From Planctomycetota bacterium (lineage in GTDB: Bacteria; Planctomycetota; UBA8742; UBA2392): 36,047 nt of DNA. Position 1 is the first letter of the stretch. The number at the start of each line of letters is the position of its first letter. Of this stretch, positions 26,116-34,269 are shown piece by piece. The notes under the pieces were generated by a model. That model made no database searches, was not told the DNA's origin, and worked only from the letters and a program-made list of their open reading frames with translations. The DNA lies in assembly GCA_020425515.1 (NCBI GenBank), contig JAGQRI010000101.1, positions 1 through 36,047 on the forward strand, written 5' to 3'. The position numbers and the translations under genes were made by a program.

Positions 26116-26859
26116 CTAACGTATCAGGTGCTGGGCCGGGCCTTCACTCAACAACTTAATGGGATCGCCGACCACCGGCGCGTTTTCGAGCCGGTAAGCT
26201 TCCGCGTGCGCGCACCCGCATTTCAGCCCGAACATCGCGGTGATGCTCAGGAACTGGTCGATGAAGCCGGACTTGCTCATGCGGGTCACCGGCTTGCCGT
26301 TCTCTTCGACCTTGGTCTGGAACTGGCTTTTGTACGCGAGAATCGCCTGCTTCTTCTGCTCGATCACGTCGCTGATATCGACGTAGAAGCTGGGCTCGAA
26401 ATGCTTGCTGTAGCGCGAAATCACACGGCGCTGCACGCGATGCGGCGGCAACCCTGACTCGTAGCCGTTCAAAGCGGCAAAGTGCACGGCCTTGCGTACC
26501 AGGCGCGCGGCGGCTTCGTGATCGGGATGGTGGCAGTGCTCGTTCGGCGAAAGCACGATTCTCGGCTTCAGCCTTCGCAACAGGCCGACGAGTACCGCGA
26601 CGCTCTCGTCGTCGTCGTTGACGTGGCCGTCACGCAGGCCCGCGTACTCGACGACGCTGCAGCCCATGATCTTCGCGGACTCGGTCGCTTCTTCAACCCG
26701 CTGCTCTGGCGTGCCGTGCGTGCCCATCTCGCCGCGCGTCAGGTGCAGGACGCCCGTGCGGTAGCCCTGCTTCCCCGCGAGGCAGATCCAGCCGCCGGAT
26801 GTCATCTCAACGTCGTCGGGATGGGCGCCGATGGCAAGCAGGTCGAGTGGTTCGGTCAT
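26116..26859 (-). CDS. LmbE/PIG-L family N-acetylglucosamine deacetylase (BshB1-like)
   Basis: A 247-residue zinc-dependent deacetylase. The metal-binding motifs are AIGAHPDDVEMTSGG at the N-terminus and NEHCHHPDHEAAARLV in the middle (the distal HPDH). LTRGEMGTHGTPEQR, NGYESGLPPHRVQRRVISRYS, IEQKKQAILAYKSQF and KCGCAHAEAYRL resemble bacillithiol-type (BshB1) members, which deacetylate GlcNAc-malate. No bshA or bshC is in the window, so the substrate is only suggested by similarity. ATG 26859 is used because the family fold begins at once after it; the open frame upstream to 27033 is not conserved-looking. Confidence 0.88.
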   Translation of the reverse strand: MTEPLDLLAIGAHPDDVEMTSGGWICLAGKQGYRTGVLHLTRGEMGTHGTPEQRVEEATESAKIMGCSVVEYAGLRDGHVNDDDESVAVLVGLLRRLKPRIVLSPNEHCHHPDHEAAARLVRKAVHFAALNGYESGLPPHRVQRRVISRYSKHFEPSFYVDISDVIEQKKQAILAYKSQFQTKVEENGKPVTRMSKSGFIDQFLSITAMFGLKCGCAHAEAYRLENAPVVGDPIKLLSEGPAQHLIR

Positions 26860-26969
26860 GAGGCTTCTCGCAGGGTCGTTCCATGTATAACGAATCAGGG
26901 GTGGTTTGTATCGGGTACCCCCAGGCATATGGATCTGACCAACCAACACCAGCCTGCGGCCAATTCTTC

Positions 26970-27818
26970 CTACCACGCGAGCAAGGGCGCGAGGCGCTGC
27001 AGCGCTTGCGGTATCCGAGCACCGAACCAGCACAGGTCCTGGCCGTCACAGGGGCGCAGGCGGTTTTCCTTGACGGCCGGCATCTGCTCGAAGTTTTCGC
27101 GCCAGTAGTCGATGTCGGTATCCTTGAAGTGGTACGGCTCGTCGGGAAACAGCAGGATGTCCGGCTTGAGTGCCGCAACGTCCACAGGATCCATCGCGAA
27201 ATAGCGCTCGGTGGATTGCTCGAGCACGTGGTCACCGCCGAGTGTCCTGATCATGTCCCCGATGTAGGTGTCGAGCCCGGCGACCATCCACGGGTCGTGC
27301 CATACGAACGCGACGACGCGGGGGCGCACGTGATCGCGCGGGTTCACGCGGTGCGCGTTGTGTTCTTCCAGTTCGCGGACGCGCTCGGCCAGCGCAACAA
27401 CCTGCCTGGCGCCGGCGCGAACGATGGCATCGGCCGCGTCCTCAACCTCGAACAGGCGCCCGCATGTTGCAACGTAGGCCAGCCCCTCCTCAACGGTCGT
27501 CGGCTGCGCCACGTGAACGAGAACGCCCGCCTTGCGAAGGGCGTCGATGTCTTCGCGGCGGTTTTCCTCTTTGTTAGCCAGCACGAGTTGGGGCTTCAGC
27601 CCGACGATTTTCTCGACGTCCGGATCCTTGGTGCCACCGACCTTTTCGATCTTGCGCACTTCGGGGTCCGGCGAAACGCAATAGCGCGTGCGCCCGACCA
27701 GGGCGCCACCTTTGCCCAGCATGAACAGGGTCTCCGTCACGCTGGGAACCAGGCTGACCACGCGGGTCAGCGGTTGCGGCACGTCAAGCTCGCTAAAAGT
27801 CAGGTCGGTCAGCTTCAT
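26970..27818 (-). CDS. BtuF-like cobalamin/metal-chelate binding protein without signal peptide
   Basis: A 282-residue protein of the helical-backbone substrate-binding (class III, BtuF/FhuD) type: RVVSLVPSVTETLFMLGKGGALVGRTRYC, KVGGTKDPDVEKIVGLKPQLVLA, EENRREDIDALRKAGV, a long linker helix, then VWHDPWMVAGLDTYIGDMIRTLGG, DPVDVAALKPDILLFPDEPYHF. True periplasmic members need a signal peptide, but the sequence begins MKLTDLTFSELDVPQPLTRVV, with none. No permease or ATPase gene is next to it. Such stand-alone cytoplasmic members are known in many genomes; function here is not known. Confidence 0.85.
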   Translation of the reverse strand: MKLTDLTFSELDVPQPLTRVVSLVPSVTETLFMLGKGGALVGRTRYCVSPDPEVRKIEKVGGTKDPDVEKIVGLKPQLVLANKEENRREDIDALRKAGVLVHVAQPTTVEEGLAYVATCGRLFEVEDAADAIVRAGARQVVALAERVRELEEHNAHRVNPRDHVRPRVVAFVWHDPWMVAGLDTYIGDMIRTLGGDHVLEQSTERYFAMDPVDVAALKPDILLFPDEPYHFKDTDIDYWRENFEQMPAVKENRLRPCDGQDLCWFGARIPQALQRLAPLLAW

Positions 27819-27841
27819 GATTTGAGACTAGCGCTTGCCGG

Positions 27842-27877
27842 ATCAAATAAAAACCGGCCCGCAGCGCGGGCCGGTTT
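27842..27877 (-). terminator. Rho-independent terminator of the P-domain gene
   Basis: Arms AAACCGGCCCGC (27851-27862) and GCGGGCCGGTTT (27866-27877) form a 12-base stem with a three-base loop. On the minus strand it is followed by TTATTTG after the T-run of the stem, 16 bases past the stop at 27893. Confidence 0.85.
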
Positions 27878-27892
27878 ACGGACTTCTTTCTA

Positions 27893-29002
27893 CTAGCTCA
27901 CGCCGGACAACGTGAGGGTGATGTTATTGCCGCCGGCGACCGGGTTCGGCGCCCCTGCCAGGTCGTTGCTCAGCGAAGCCTTCTGACCGTTCTTCTCAGT
28001 GTCAACAACATACAGAGTCCAGGTGCCCGTTGAAATCTCGCCGTTCAGGTTCATCAACGGCCCGTTTGCCGTGTTGGGGAAAGTCAGGATGTTGGCTGCA
28101 TTGTAGGTGTCGAGCTTGTAACCGTTGCCAAAATCGTTCGACTGGTCGGCGGTGTCGGGGAACTGTGTCGCCGCCCAGTTCCCGGAGGGCGACACCAGCA
28201 GCGCCCACAGCTCGGTCGCAGGCTGAAGATTCGCGTTGTAGTAAATCGAGAGGCTGACGGTCGCCGATTCGACATAGAACGTGCTGGCAAAGGTGAAGTC
28301 GTTCGCAAGCATGCGCCCCGTTCCGAACCAGCCGATGTCGAACGGCATCCGCTGCCCGGCGGCTTCCGGGATGGATCCATAGTTGCCCGAGGCGAGGTTG
28401 AGGGTATCCGCTTCGCTGGGTGATCCGCCGACACCCGTGGGTTCGCCGCGGTTAATGTGCATGCTCGCGTTGCGGAACAGGCAGCGTCCGTCTGCATCGC
28501 CGACGTAGTCATAAATCTCGGCCTTCCAGCGTCCGGCGCTGTCCATGCCATCGAACTCATACTGGAAGTCGATTTCGAGGTTGGCGGCAAGGTCGTTCTG
28601 ATTGCCTGTATCGACTGTCTTCCATCCTGATTTCGTACCGTTCGGCGCTTCCACGCGGCACAACAACTCGGTGTCGGAAAGGAACAGATCGCCCGGCGGA
28701 GCCGTCAGGTACCAGTGCACGCGGACTTCCTCGACCGTCGCGCTGCCCATGTCGAACTCGACCGTAAGGTAGTCGTCCTCGTTCTGGGCGTGGTCACCCG
28801 CTTCGGGGACCTTGATCGAGCGCATCTCCTCAGGGAAGGTGCGGGTGTTGTAGTACGCCCGAAGCAGCGCATGCGAGGCCAGCGCCCGATCCGGCAATGG
28901 GCGTTCCTTGTCCTTGTCCTTGTCCCAAGGCGCCTGGCAGTCAGCCCCGAGAAGCACGAACACCGTCAACATCAGCAACAGGATCAAACGGTCCTTGTGC
29001 AT
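27893..29002 (-). CDS. Exported protein with proprotein-convertase P-domain-like region
   Basis: A 369-residue protein with a signal sequence (RLILLLMLTVFVLLGADC). Cys at residue 22 could be a lipid-attachment site, but Asp just before it is not the usual lipobox. After a charged linker (DKDKDKERPLPD), two beta-sandwich parts follow. The C-terminal one (about 240-369) shows WALLVSPSGNW, ANILTFPNTANGPLMNLNG and STGTWTLYVVDTEKNGQKASL, typical of the P domain found after subtilisin-like proteases. No protease domain is present, so it would be a stand-alone adhesin or lipoprotein. GCGGGGGAAACC precedes ATG 29002. Confidence 0.78.
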   Translation of the reverse strand: MHKDRLILLLMLTVFVLLGADCQAPWDKDKDKERPLPDRALASHALLRAYYNTRTFPEEMRSIKVPEAGDHAQNEDDYLTVEFDMGSATVEEVRVHWYLTAPPGDLFLSDTELLCRVEAPNGTKSGWKTVDTGNQNDLAANLEIDFQYEFDGMDSAGRWKAEIYDYVGDADGRCLFRNASMHINRGEPTGVGGSPSEADTLNLASGNYGSIPEAAGQRMPFDIGWFGTGRMLANDFTFASTFYVESATVSLSIYYNANLQPATELWALLVSPSGNWAATQFPDTADQSNDFGNGYKLDTYNAANILTFPNTANGPLMNLNGEISTGTWTLYVVDTEKNGQKASLSNDLAGAPNPVAGGNNITLTLSGVS

Positions 29003-29060
29003 GGTTTCCCCCGCTTCAGTGCAGCTAACAATCGTGTCTAATGAGATTTACAAACTTATC

Positions 29061-29442
29061 CGCGGAAGCCGCGCAGGTCAACACAACTCGGATGCCCGGA
29101 ACCAGCCGGCGTTAAATGCCGCGTGCCCCATTCCAGCTGCCGGTGACCCGGACCGACTGAACACACTGGTCGCTCACATACAGTGTGTCTTCGTCCAACC
29201 CTGGTCCCGACAACTGGAATGAGGCACGCCGTATGAGTGTCGGGGGCTGGGGGGCCTGCCTTGGGGCAGATGGTCGTTTCACGACTCCCCCGACTCTCAT
29301 TAGTTCTGGCTGCGCACTCCTTGCTCGGAACACCAGAACTATACCCCACGTAATGGAATTGGCAAATAGAATCGCTCGTTTTGGCGAGAATTTTCACGTG
29401 TAAGATACACTAATGCATCATAGTGTTCGATTATCTTACACG
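29061..29442 (-). ncRNA. Candidate structured non-coding RNA, unknown class
   Basis: The gap between the P-domain gene and nadC holds no credible gene but a chain of inverted repeats. From the minus-strand 5' end: P9, arms 29397-29407/29432-29442, with an inner stem 29408-29412/29421-29425; P7, 29302-29309/29333-29340; P4, 29233-29246/29287-29300 (13 of 14 paired), enclosing hairpins 29256-29269 and 29273-29285; P1, arms 29121-29143/29207-29229, with inner stem 29161-29168/29181-29188; and hairpin 29061-29073. P1 pairs along all 23 positions in the minus-strand transcript with three G-U pairs (29128/29222, 29137/29213, 29140/29210); on the plus strand these are C/A mismatches. This asymmetry is why I assign the minus strand. 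No features of RNase P RNA, tmRNA, SRP RNA or 6S RNA were seen. It could also be a 5' or 3' UTR of a neighbour. Confidence 0.5.
29341..29442. other. Low-GC segment with a long interrupted palindrome
   Basis: Only 40 of these 102 bases are G or C, against the GC-rich surroundings. It ends in an interrupted palindrome with arms CGTGTAAGATA and TATCTTACACG. Foreign origin, a mobile-element remnant or a regulatory DNA site are possible readings. Confidence 0.6.
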
Positions 29443-29459
29443 CCGTGCAATGTGACTGA

Positions 29460-30332
29460 TCAGCGCCGAACCTTCAGAGACACGTCCAGCGCGGGCGCGG
29501 AGTGGGTCAGGGCGCCCACGCTGATCCGCTCGACACCAGTCTCGGCGTAATCACGCGCAGTGTCTAATGTCACCCCGCCGGAGACTTCCAGCTGCGTTTT
29601 CTTTACAGCCTCGTCCCCCATGCCACGGAACTCGACCACGGCCCGGATGTCTTCAAGCGAAAATTCGTCCAGCATCACGACGTCGGCCTCGGCCTGGATT
29701 GCCGCCCTGGCTTCTTCGACGGTCTCGGCCTCGGCAGTCAGGCGCCGGTCCGGGTGCGCCTCGCGCAGGCGGGCGATGGCTTCGGTGAGGCTCAGACCGC
29801 TCAAATACAGGTGGTTCTCCTTGATCATCATCTCGTCGTAGAGGCCCATCCGGTGGTTCGCCCCGCCGCCGCAGCGCACGGCGTACTTTTCAAAGGCCCG
29901 CAGCCCGGGCGTCGTCTTGCGAGTGTCGAACACCATGGCACGCGTGCCCTCAATGGCGTCGGCAAAGCGCCCGGCCATGGTGGCGATACCGCTGAGGCGC
30001 TGGATCAGGTTCAAGGCCGTGCGCTCGCCGGCAACGAGCAAGGGCAGCTTGCAGGTTACGGACGCGGCGACGGTGCCTGCGCGCAGGCGGTCGCCGTCCA
30101 CGGCCTGGTATTCGACGGTTGCATCTTCATCGAGCTTACCAAAGACGATTTCGAGCCATTGCAGCCCGCAGATGACGCCGTCCTGCTTGATGCGCAGGTC
30201 GGCGGTGCCGGTCTTGTCGGGGTCGAGCAGCGTGCCGCCGGTCAGGTCGCCTTTGCCGAGATCTTCCTGCAGCGCGACAACGGCAAGCTGGTCCGCCAGC
30301 AGGGTAAGGATTTCATCCATGTAATGGCGCAT
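29460..30332 (-). CDS. nadC: Nicotinate-nucleotide pyrophosphorylase (carboxylating)
   Basis: Quinolinate phosphoribosyltransferase: makes nicotinate mononucleotide from quinolinate and PRPP in NAD synthesis. The 290 residues include EDLGKGDLTG near the N-terminus, GERTALNLIQRLSGIAT, DTRKTTPGLRAFEKYAVRCGGGANHRMGL-type PRPP/quinolinate-binding residues, MIKENHLYLSG, TAEAETVEEARAAIQAEADVVMLDEFS and LEVSGGVTLDTARDYAETGVERISVGALTHSAP. Length is normal. ATG 30332 (MRHYMDEI) is selected because GGGA lies seven bases ahead; ATG 30320 has no ribosome site. It is 77 bases after the transglutaminase gene on the same strand. nadA and nadB are not in the window. Confidence 0.95.
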   Translation of the reverse strand: MRHYMDEILTLLADQLAVVALQEDLGKGDLTGGTLLDPDKTGTADLRIKQDGVICGLQWLEIVFGKLDEDATVEYQAVDGDRLRAGTVAASVTCKLPLLVAGERTALNLIQRLSGIATMAGRFADAIEGTRAMVFDTRKTTPGLRAFEKYAVRCGGGANHRMGLYDEMMIKENHLYLSGLSLTEAIARLREAHPDRRLTAEAETVEEARAAIQAEADVVMLDEFSLEDIRAVVEFRGMGDEAVKKTQLEVSGGVTLDTARDYAETGVERISVGALTHSAPALDVSLKVRR

Positions 30333-30409
30333 GATCGGGTCCCGTGCCTGGTGCAAACACGGATATAGCCGTCTCCCGGCCTGTGCACCAGACGCGCGGG
30401 CCGCGAGCT

Positions 30410-32035
30410 TCAGTCGTCTTTGGAAGCTTCGTCCGGCTTGGGCTCGACGTACGGCTTCATGGCGTCGCTCCAATCCCACTTGGGCGCACCCTGGATGCGG
30501 AAGGCGGACCCGTCTGCCATGGTGTAGGCATCGATTCTCGGGCGAATGTCGTGCCGGATGCATCTCGATGAGCGACCGCCGCCGCGCGTTTCGCCCGGCT
30601 CGTCAATCTCGAACATCACGTAGCGCGCCGAGGTCCCCATCTCCTGCACGGTTGCGTCCACGGGGACCCACTTGCCCAGCCACACCTCGGCCCAGGCGTG
30701 ATAGCCGAAGATGCCCTTGCCGGTGCTTTCCATGTAGGCGTACACGAACCCGCCGATATTGCGCGCGGGCAAGCCGGCCGCGCGCGCCAGCGCCACGAAC
30801 AGCGCCGCGTGCTCGGTGCAGTCGCCCGTGCACTCGTCGTAGGCCTGCTTCGCGCTGGCCGAGCCCGTGCTGCCGCTGCCGTTCTTCAGCCGCTTGTCGG
30901 TGAAGCGCATGATGGCCTTGGCTACGCTGAGCGAGTCCTTCTTGCCTTTCGCCAGCTTCTCGGCGGCCTTGCACAGGTCGTTGTCATCGCTCTGGCACAT
31001 CGCCGTGGCGCCGAGGTACTTCTTCACATCGTCAGGGACTTTCTCAAGCGGATAGGCCGGCGCGTCGAAGTCGCGGGTCAGGCGCTGCGACTTCAGCCGC
31101 AGCGCGTATCCCTTGTCGTACTTGATGACGTCGTGGTAGGCGTTGGTGTCGGCTATGACGGGCACGCCGTCGCCGTCGTCGTGTTCGTACTCGAAGTGGA
31201 TCTGCATTTCCGTCAGCGACTTGTAGTCCTGCAGGCTGACGTTCGCGGCCATCGTGTTGCGCAAGCTTACGCGCTCGGGCTTGAACGGGTCCGGGATTTC
31301 TTTCACCCGCTCCAGGCTGTAGCCGCCCGCGCTTTCATACATCACGGGCAGGTCGTCCTCGCCGACGATCACCGTTCCCGCGCGGCCCGAATTGACGATC
31401 TTGATCTGCCAGCCATCATCGACCGTGTCGTCGCTGCGCTTGTGCTTCACCTTCGCGCTGACCGTCCAGGTCGATTCGTTCAGCGTGTGCCCGCCGCTGT
31501 CCAGACTCCAGAACTTCAACTCGTGCCCCGGCTTAAGCTGATTGGACTGCTTCAGCACGTGCCAGGCCTGCACGTCGTTGTAGACGTCCTTGTCGCCCAA
31601 TTCGACGGTGCTGACGAGCGGCTTGTTCTTGTCGACCGTCTCGGTGATCTTGATCTGCTTGTCGTCCCAGGCAGTTTCCGTACGGATGGTCTGGCCGCCG
31701 TTCTTCTCGACGTCCACGCTCCTGATAGTGCGCCAGTTGGTCTCGTACCAGGTGTCGGTTTCGGCTTCGGACTCGAAGGTCATACCGTCGAAGCTGCGCT
31801 TGATCTGCAGCCACATCTGCTCGTGCTCATGGATGACCTTGCGACCGTCCAGTTCTTCCGTGGTGTGCGTGCCCTTCAGCCAGCCGATCTTCGAGCCCAT
31901 GTAGTACATCAGGAAGCTGTACTCAACGACGTCCGTCGCCTGCTTCGGCTTCGCTTCGGTTTCCTGCGCGGCAGGTGCGTTGAACGCAAAGGCCAGCAGA
32001 ATCAGCAATGCAAATGGAATTCGCAGTCGGCTCAT
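30410..32035 (-). CDS. Exported transglutaminase-like protein
   Basis: A 541-residue protein with a signal peptide at 1-23 (RIPFALLILLAFAFNAPAAQ). The C-terminal third is a transglutaminase-like fold with the Cys-His-Asp triad visible at C406 (GDCTEHAALFVALARAAG), H446 (IFGYHAWAEVWLG) and D460 (WVPVDATVQE). The N-terminal part (about 30-340) is beta-rich, as in other secreted planctomycete and acidobacterial transglutaminase-like proteins. Bacterial members are usually thought to act as peptidases or crosslinkers; substrate unknown. GGAGACGACC precedes the ATG, and TACAAT at 32060-32065 on the minus strand is a likely -10. Confidence 0.87.
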   Translation of the reverse strand: MSRLRIPFALLILLAFAFNAPAAQETEAKPKQATDVVEYSFLMYYMGSKIGWLKGTHTTEELDGRKVIHEHEQMWLQIKRSFDGMTFESEAETDTWYETNWRTIRSVDVEKNGGQTIRTETAWDDKQIKITETVDKNKPLVSTVELGDKDVYNDVQAWHVLKQSNQLKPGHELKFWSLDSGGHTLNESTWTVSAKVKHKRSDDTVDDGWQIKIVNSGRAGTVIVGEDDLPVMYESAGGYSLERVKEIPDPFKPERVSLRNTMAANVSLQDYKSLTEMQIHFEYEHDDGDGVPVIADTNAYHDVIKYDKGYALRLKSQRLTRDFDAPAYPLEKVPDDVKKYLGATAMCQSDDNDLCKAAEKLAKGKKDSLSVAKAIMRFTDKRLKNGSGSTGSASAKQAYDECTGDCTEHAALFVALARAAGLPARNIGGFVYAYMESTGKGIFGYHAWAEVWLGKWVPVDATVQEMGTSARYVMFEIDEPGETRGGGRSSRCIRHDIRPRIDAYTMADGSAFRIQGAPKWDWSDAMKPYVEPKPDEASKDD

Positions 32036-32059
32036 GGTCGTCTCCGTTCAGCGCGGGGC

Positions 32060-32065
32060 ATTGTA
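32060..32065 (-). promoter_or_regulatory. Candidate -10 box of the transglutaminase gene
   Basis: TACAAT on the minus strand 25 bases before the start at 32035 matches five of six consensus positions. A matching -35 is not clear. It lies between the stop of the upstream gene and this start. Confidence 0.45.
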
Positions 32066-32100
32066 GCTTGAAATCAGAGAAGACGGCGAATCTGCCGGGG

Positions 32101-34206
32101 CTAGTCGCCCATGCGCAGGATGCCGTGGACGTGCAGGTGGTCCTCGGCGAACTCGGTCGTGAGCGCCAGGTCCTTGAAGTAGCGCAGCCCGTTCATGTCG
32201 CTCTGCAGCTTGGCCTGGTAGGCGGCGCCTTCGAGCTGGCATTTCTGCTGCCACGCTATCTTGCGCTGTTTGTAGCGCGCCTCGACTTCCGGGTTCGACA
32301 GGTTCTTCGTGTCGGACGGGTCCATGCCGAGTTCGCGCACGATTTCTTCCCGGACTTCGCGCGGGTCGCGCCCGTCGATCAGCGTGGGGTTGAACTTGTT
32401 GTCGCGCAGAACCTCAAACAACTCCGGGCTGGCGGCATAGTCGGCGAACTTGTCGAAGTTCAGGTAGATCGACGCGTTGCCGAGTTGCGAAAGACTGCGC
32501 CAGACGCTGCCCGGCGCCTCCACCAGCCCCTGCGCGTTCCCGGACTCGGCCCGCAAAGCAAACCCGAGCAGCCGCTCCGAGTTTGTCAGGATCAGCCAGT
32601 CCCCCACCAGCGCGCTGCGAATGCTGCGGTTCAGCCGGCGGATGAAGTTGTCCTCTTCGCGTGGATCGAGGAACCCGTAGATCGTCTTCCCTTCCAGGTT
32701 CAGCGTGACCACGCTGACGGCGCCCTGTTTGGGCGGCTCGCCGGGCTTGTTGCCGCGCCCGCGCTGGGCTTGCAGATACTCGTTCAGCAGGGACTGAGCG
32801 ATGGCCGGGTTCGCGCCCGGAGTACGGAAGGCGATCATAAACCCGGGCAAAGGCAGGTCCGTGCCGGAAAGCGGGATCGATGCGTCAGGCGCATAATCAC
32901 GCGGAACCGCCGCGAACACCAGTTCTTCGGCCGGGTCTTTCATCTGCTGCTTCACGCCCTGCGAGTTCATGGCGACCAGGAAGTCGCCCACCAGGCTCTC
33001 GCGCGCCTTCTGGTCGAAGACCTCGTTGAACAGCACATCCATTGGCTGGCGATAGCTGACCTGCATCAGCGTGTCCGGCGGCAGGATCTTCAACTGGCTC
33101 TGCTGTGCGGCAGGCTGGGCCCAGGTCTTTCGCAGGTAGGCGTACTCCTCGCTGTCGATGCGGTCCGGGTCGGCAAGCAGGTACTGGTCGAAACTGATCG
33201 CCGACGGCTCGGTGATGTCGAACCCGTAGAAGGCCGCCCGGAACGGACGCGTATCCATGTCCTGCTGCACGATGCGGTTCACCGGCCCGAAGATGTCGGG
33301 ATAGATCGAAACCACGCTGGTGGGCAGTTCGTTGAAGGCGTCCACCGGGCTGACTTCGCGCCCGTCCTCTTCCTTGAGCGGCAGGCGCTCGCGCAAACGA
33401 TCGAGGTTGAGCCAGATGCCCGCGGCGCTTTGTTCGCGCACGCCGGGCTCGACCAGGTCCAGAGTCTCCTTGTAGGTTTCGTCGTCGGCGATCCCGCCGC
33501 CGCCTTTGGCGTGATTCGCGATCACGCCGTTCATCAGGCGTTCGCTGTTGCTGATCGCCAGTACGTCGTCGAGCAGCGCGATCAGCGTGGTTCTTGGTGC
33601 GGGCTGGCCTGCCTCAGCGGGCGGGGTGATGTGCAGGATGCCGTGGCTGAACTCGACCTTCGGCTGGTCGGGATCATCCGGGAAAAAACCGGAAGCCAGG
33701 TCCAGGAACTGCCACTTGAAGCGCCCGTTGCGCGCCAGGCGCGTCAGCACGACCATGTCGGTTTCATCGGGGCCGGCGTCGGTGCAGATCACCAGCTTGT
33801 CGGCCAGCACATCCTTGAACAGCTCGATGCCGAGTTTGTCCGCGCTGGTGCGGGCGTCCGTGAGCGACTTCTCGTACTTTTCGTCGCGGAAGGTCTCCAA
33901 CGAGCCGCCGACGGATTCACCGACCGAATCCCGCCACAGGCTCGAACGCTCGAGTTGCGGCAGTGCGGGCTGCTGGATCATGTCATCAAGGAAGCGCTCG
34001 AGTTCACCCTTGCGGTTCGGCACGTCGTCGATGGTGATGACGGTTGAGACATCCGTGGGCGCCAGCGCCAGCAGGTCGCCTTCGTATTCACTGCCGGACT
34101 CCAGCCAGCGCGCACCGATAAACGCCGACACGGCAATCACGAAACAACCCACGCCGAGCCCGGACCACTTCGCAACGCGCTTCCAGTTATCCTTCAACCA
34201 GTTCAT
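32101..34206 (-). CDS. Large membrane-anchored protein, unknown function
   Basis: A 701-residue protein starting MNWLKDNWKRVAKWSGLG with a transmembrane segment at about 14-32 (GLGVGCFVIAVSAFIGARW), then a long extracytoplasmic region. Several stretches recur in related form (TDVSTVITIDDVP, DKLVICTDAG, TLIALLDDVLAISNSERLMNG and later SALVGDWLILTNSERLLGFAL), pointing to an internal duplication of a DUF3352-like unit; I cannot name the family securely. The C-terminus has a charged helical part. The start at 34206 is preferred over 34212: TACAAT lies seven bases before it, so the message may be leaderless. It diverges from the Nudix gene. Confidence 0.78.
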   Translation of the reverse strand: MNWLKDNWKRVAKWSGLGVGCFVIAVSAFIGARWLESGSEYEGDLLALAPTDVSTVITIDDVPNRKGELERFLDDMIQQPALPQLERSSLWRDSVGESVGGSLETFRDEKYEKSLTDARTSADKLGIELFKDVLADKLVICTDAGPDETDMVVLTRLARNGRFKWQFLDLASGFFPDDPDQPKVEFSHGILHITPPAEAGQPAPRTTLIALLDDVLAISNSERLMNGVIANHAKGGGGIADDETYKETLDLVEPGVREQSAAGIWLNLDRLRERLPLKEEDGREVSPVDAFNELPTSVVSIYPDIFGPVNRIVQQDMDTRPFRAAFYGFDITEPSAISFDQYLLADPDRIDSEEYAYLRKTWAQPAAQQSQLKILPPDTLMQVSYRQPMDVLFNEVFDQKARESLVGDFLVAMNSQGVKQQMKDPAEELVFAAVPRDYAPDASIPLSGTDLPLPGFMIAFRTPGANPAIAQSLLNEYLQAQRGRGNKPGEPPKQGAVSVVTLNLEGKTIYGFLDPREEDNFIRRLNRSIRSALVGDWLILTNSERLLGFALRAESGNAQGLVEAPGSVWRSLSQLGNASIYLNFDKFADYAASPELFEVLRDNKFNPTLIDGRDPREVREEIVRELGMDPSDTKNLSNPEVEARYKQRKIAWQQKCQLEGAAYQAKLQSDMNGLRYFKDLALTTEFAEDHLHVHGILRMGD

Positions 34207-34213
34207 CCACATT

Positions 34214-34219
34214 ATTGTA
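34214..34219 (-). promoter_or_regulatory. Candidate -10 box, leaderless
   Basis: TACAAT on the minus strand ends seven bases before ATG 34206, placing the likely transcription start at or next to the first codon. No Shine-Dalgarno is present. Confidence 0.35.
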
Positions 34220-34257
34220 CGAGTGAGCGGCGCCTTCGTTAGTGGGGATTCGCGGGC

Positions 34258-34263
34258 TATGCT
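34258..34263 (+). promoter_or_regulatory. Candidate -10 box, leaderless
   Basis: TATGCT ends six bases before ATG 34270 of the Nudix gene. TTCGTT at 34235-34240 sits 17 bases upstream as a poor -35. No Shine-Dalgarno is present between them and the ATG. Confidence 0.4.
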
Positions 34264-34269
34264 GCCGCA

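Noticed and set aside
29056-29397. Short minus-strand frames of 113 and 73 codons in the structured gap
   Set aside because: They have no ribosome site, no family resemblance and codon use unlike the neighbours. The paired arms force the sequence, so RNA structure explains the region better. A degraded gene cannot be fully excluded.
29102-29444. Integron attC site or attC array
   Set aside because: The inverted repeats are suggestive, but the consensus ends (RYYYAAC and GTTRRRY) are not at the arms, and there is no integrase or cassette.
30698-32071. Plus-strand open frame of 457 codons
   Set aside because: Antisense to the transglutaminase gene with signal peptide and complete Cys-His-Asp triad.
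32008-34047. Long open frame on the plus strand (679 codons)
   Set aside because: Antisense to the membrane-anchored protein, whose minus-strand frame has a transmembrane segment and repeated units. The plus frame is His/Arg/Val-biased and also crosses into the transglutaminase start region.
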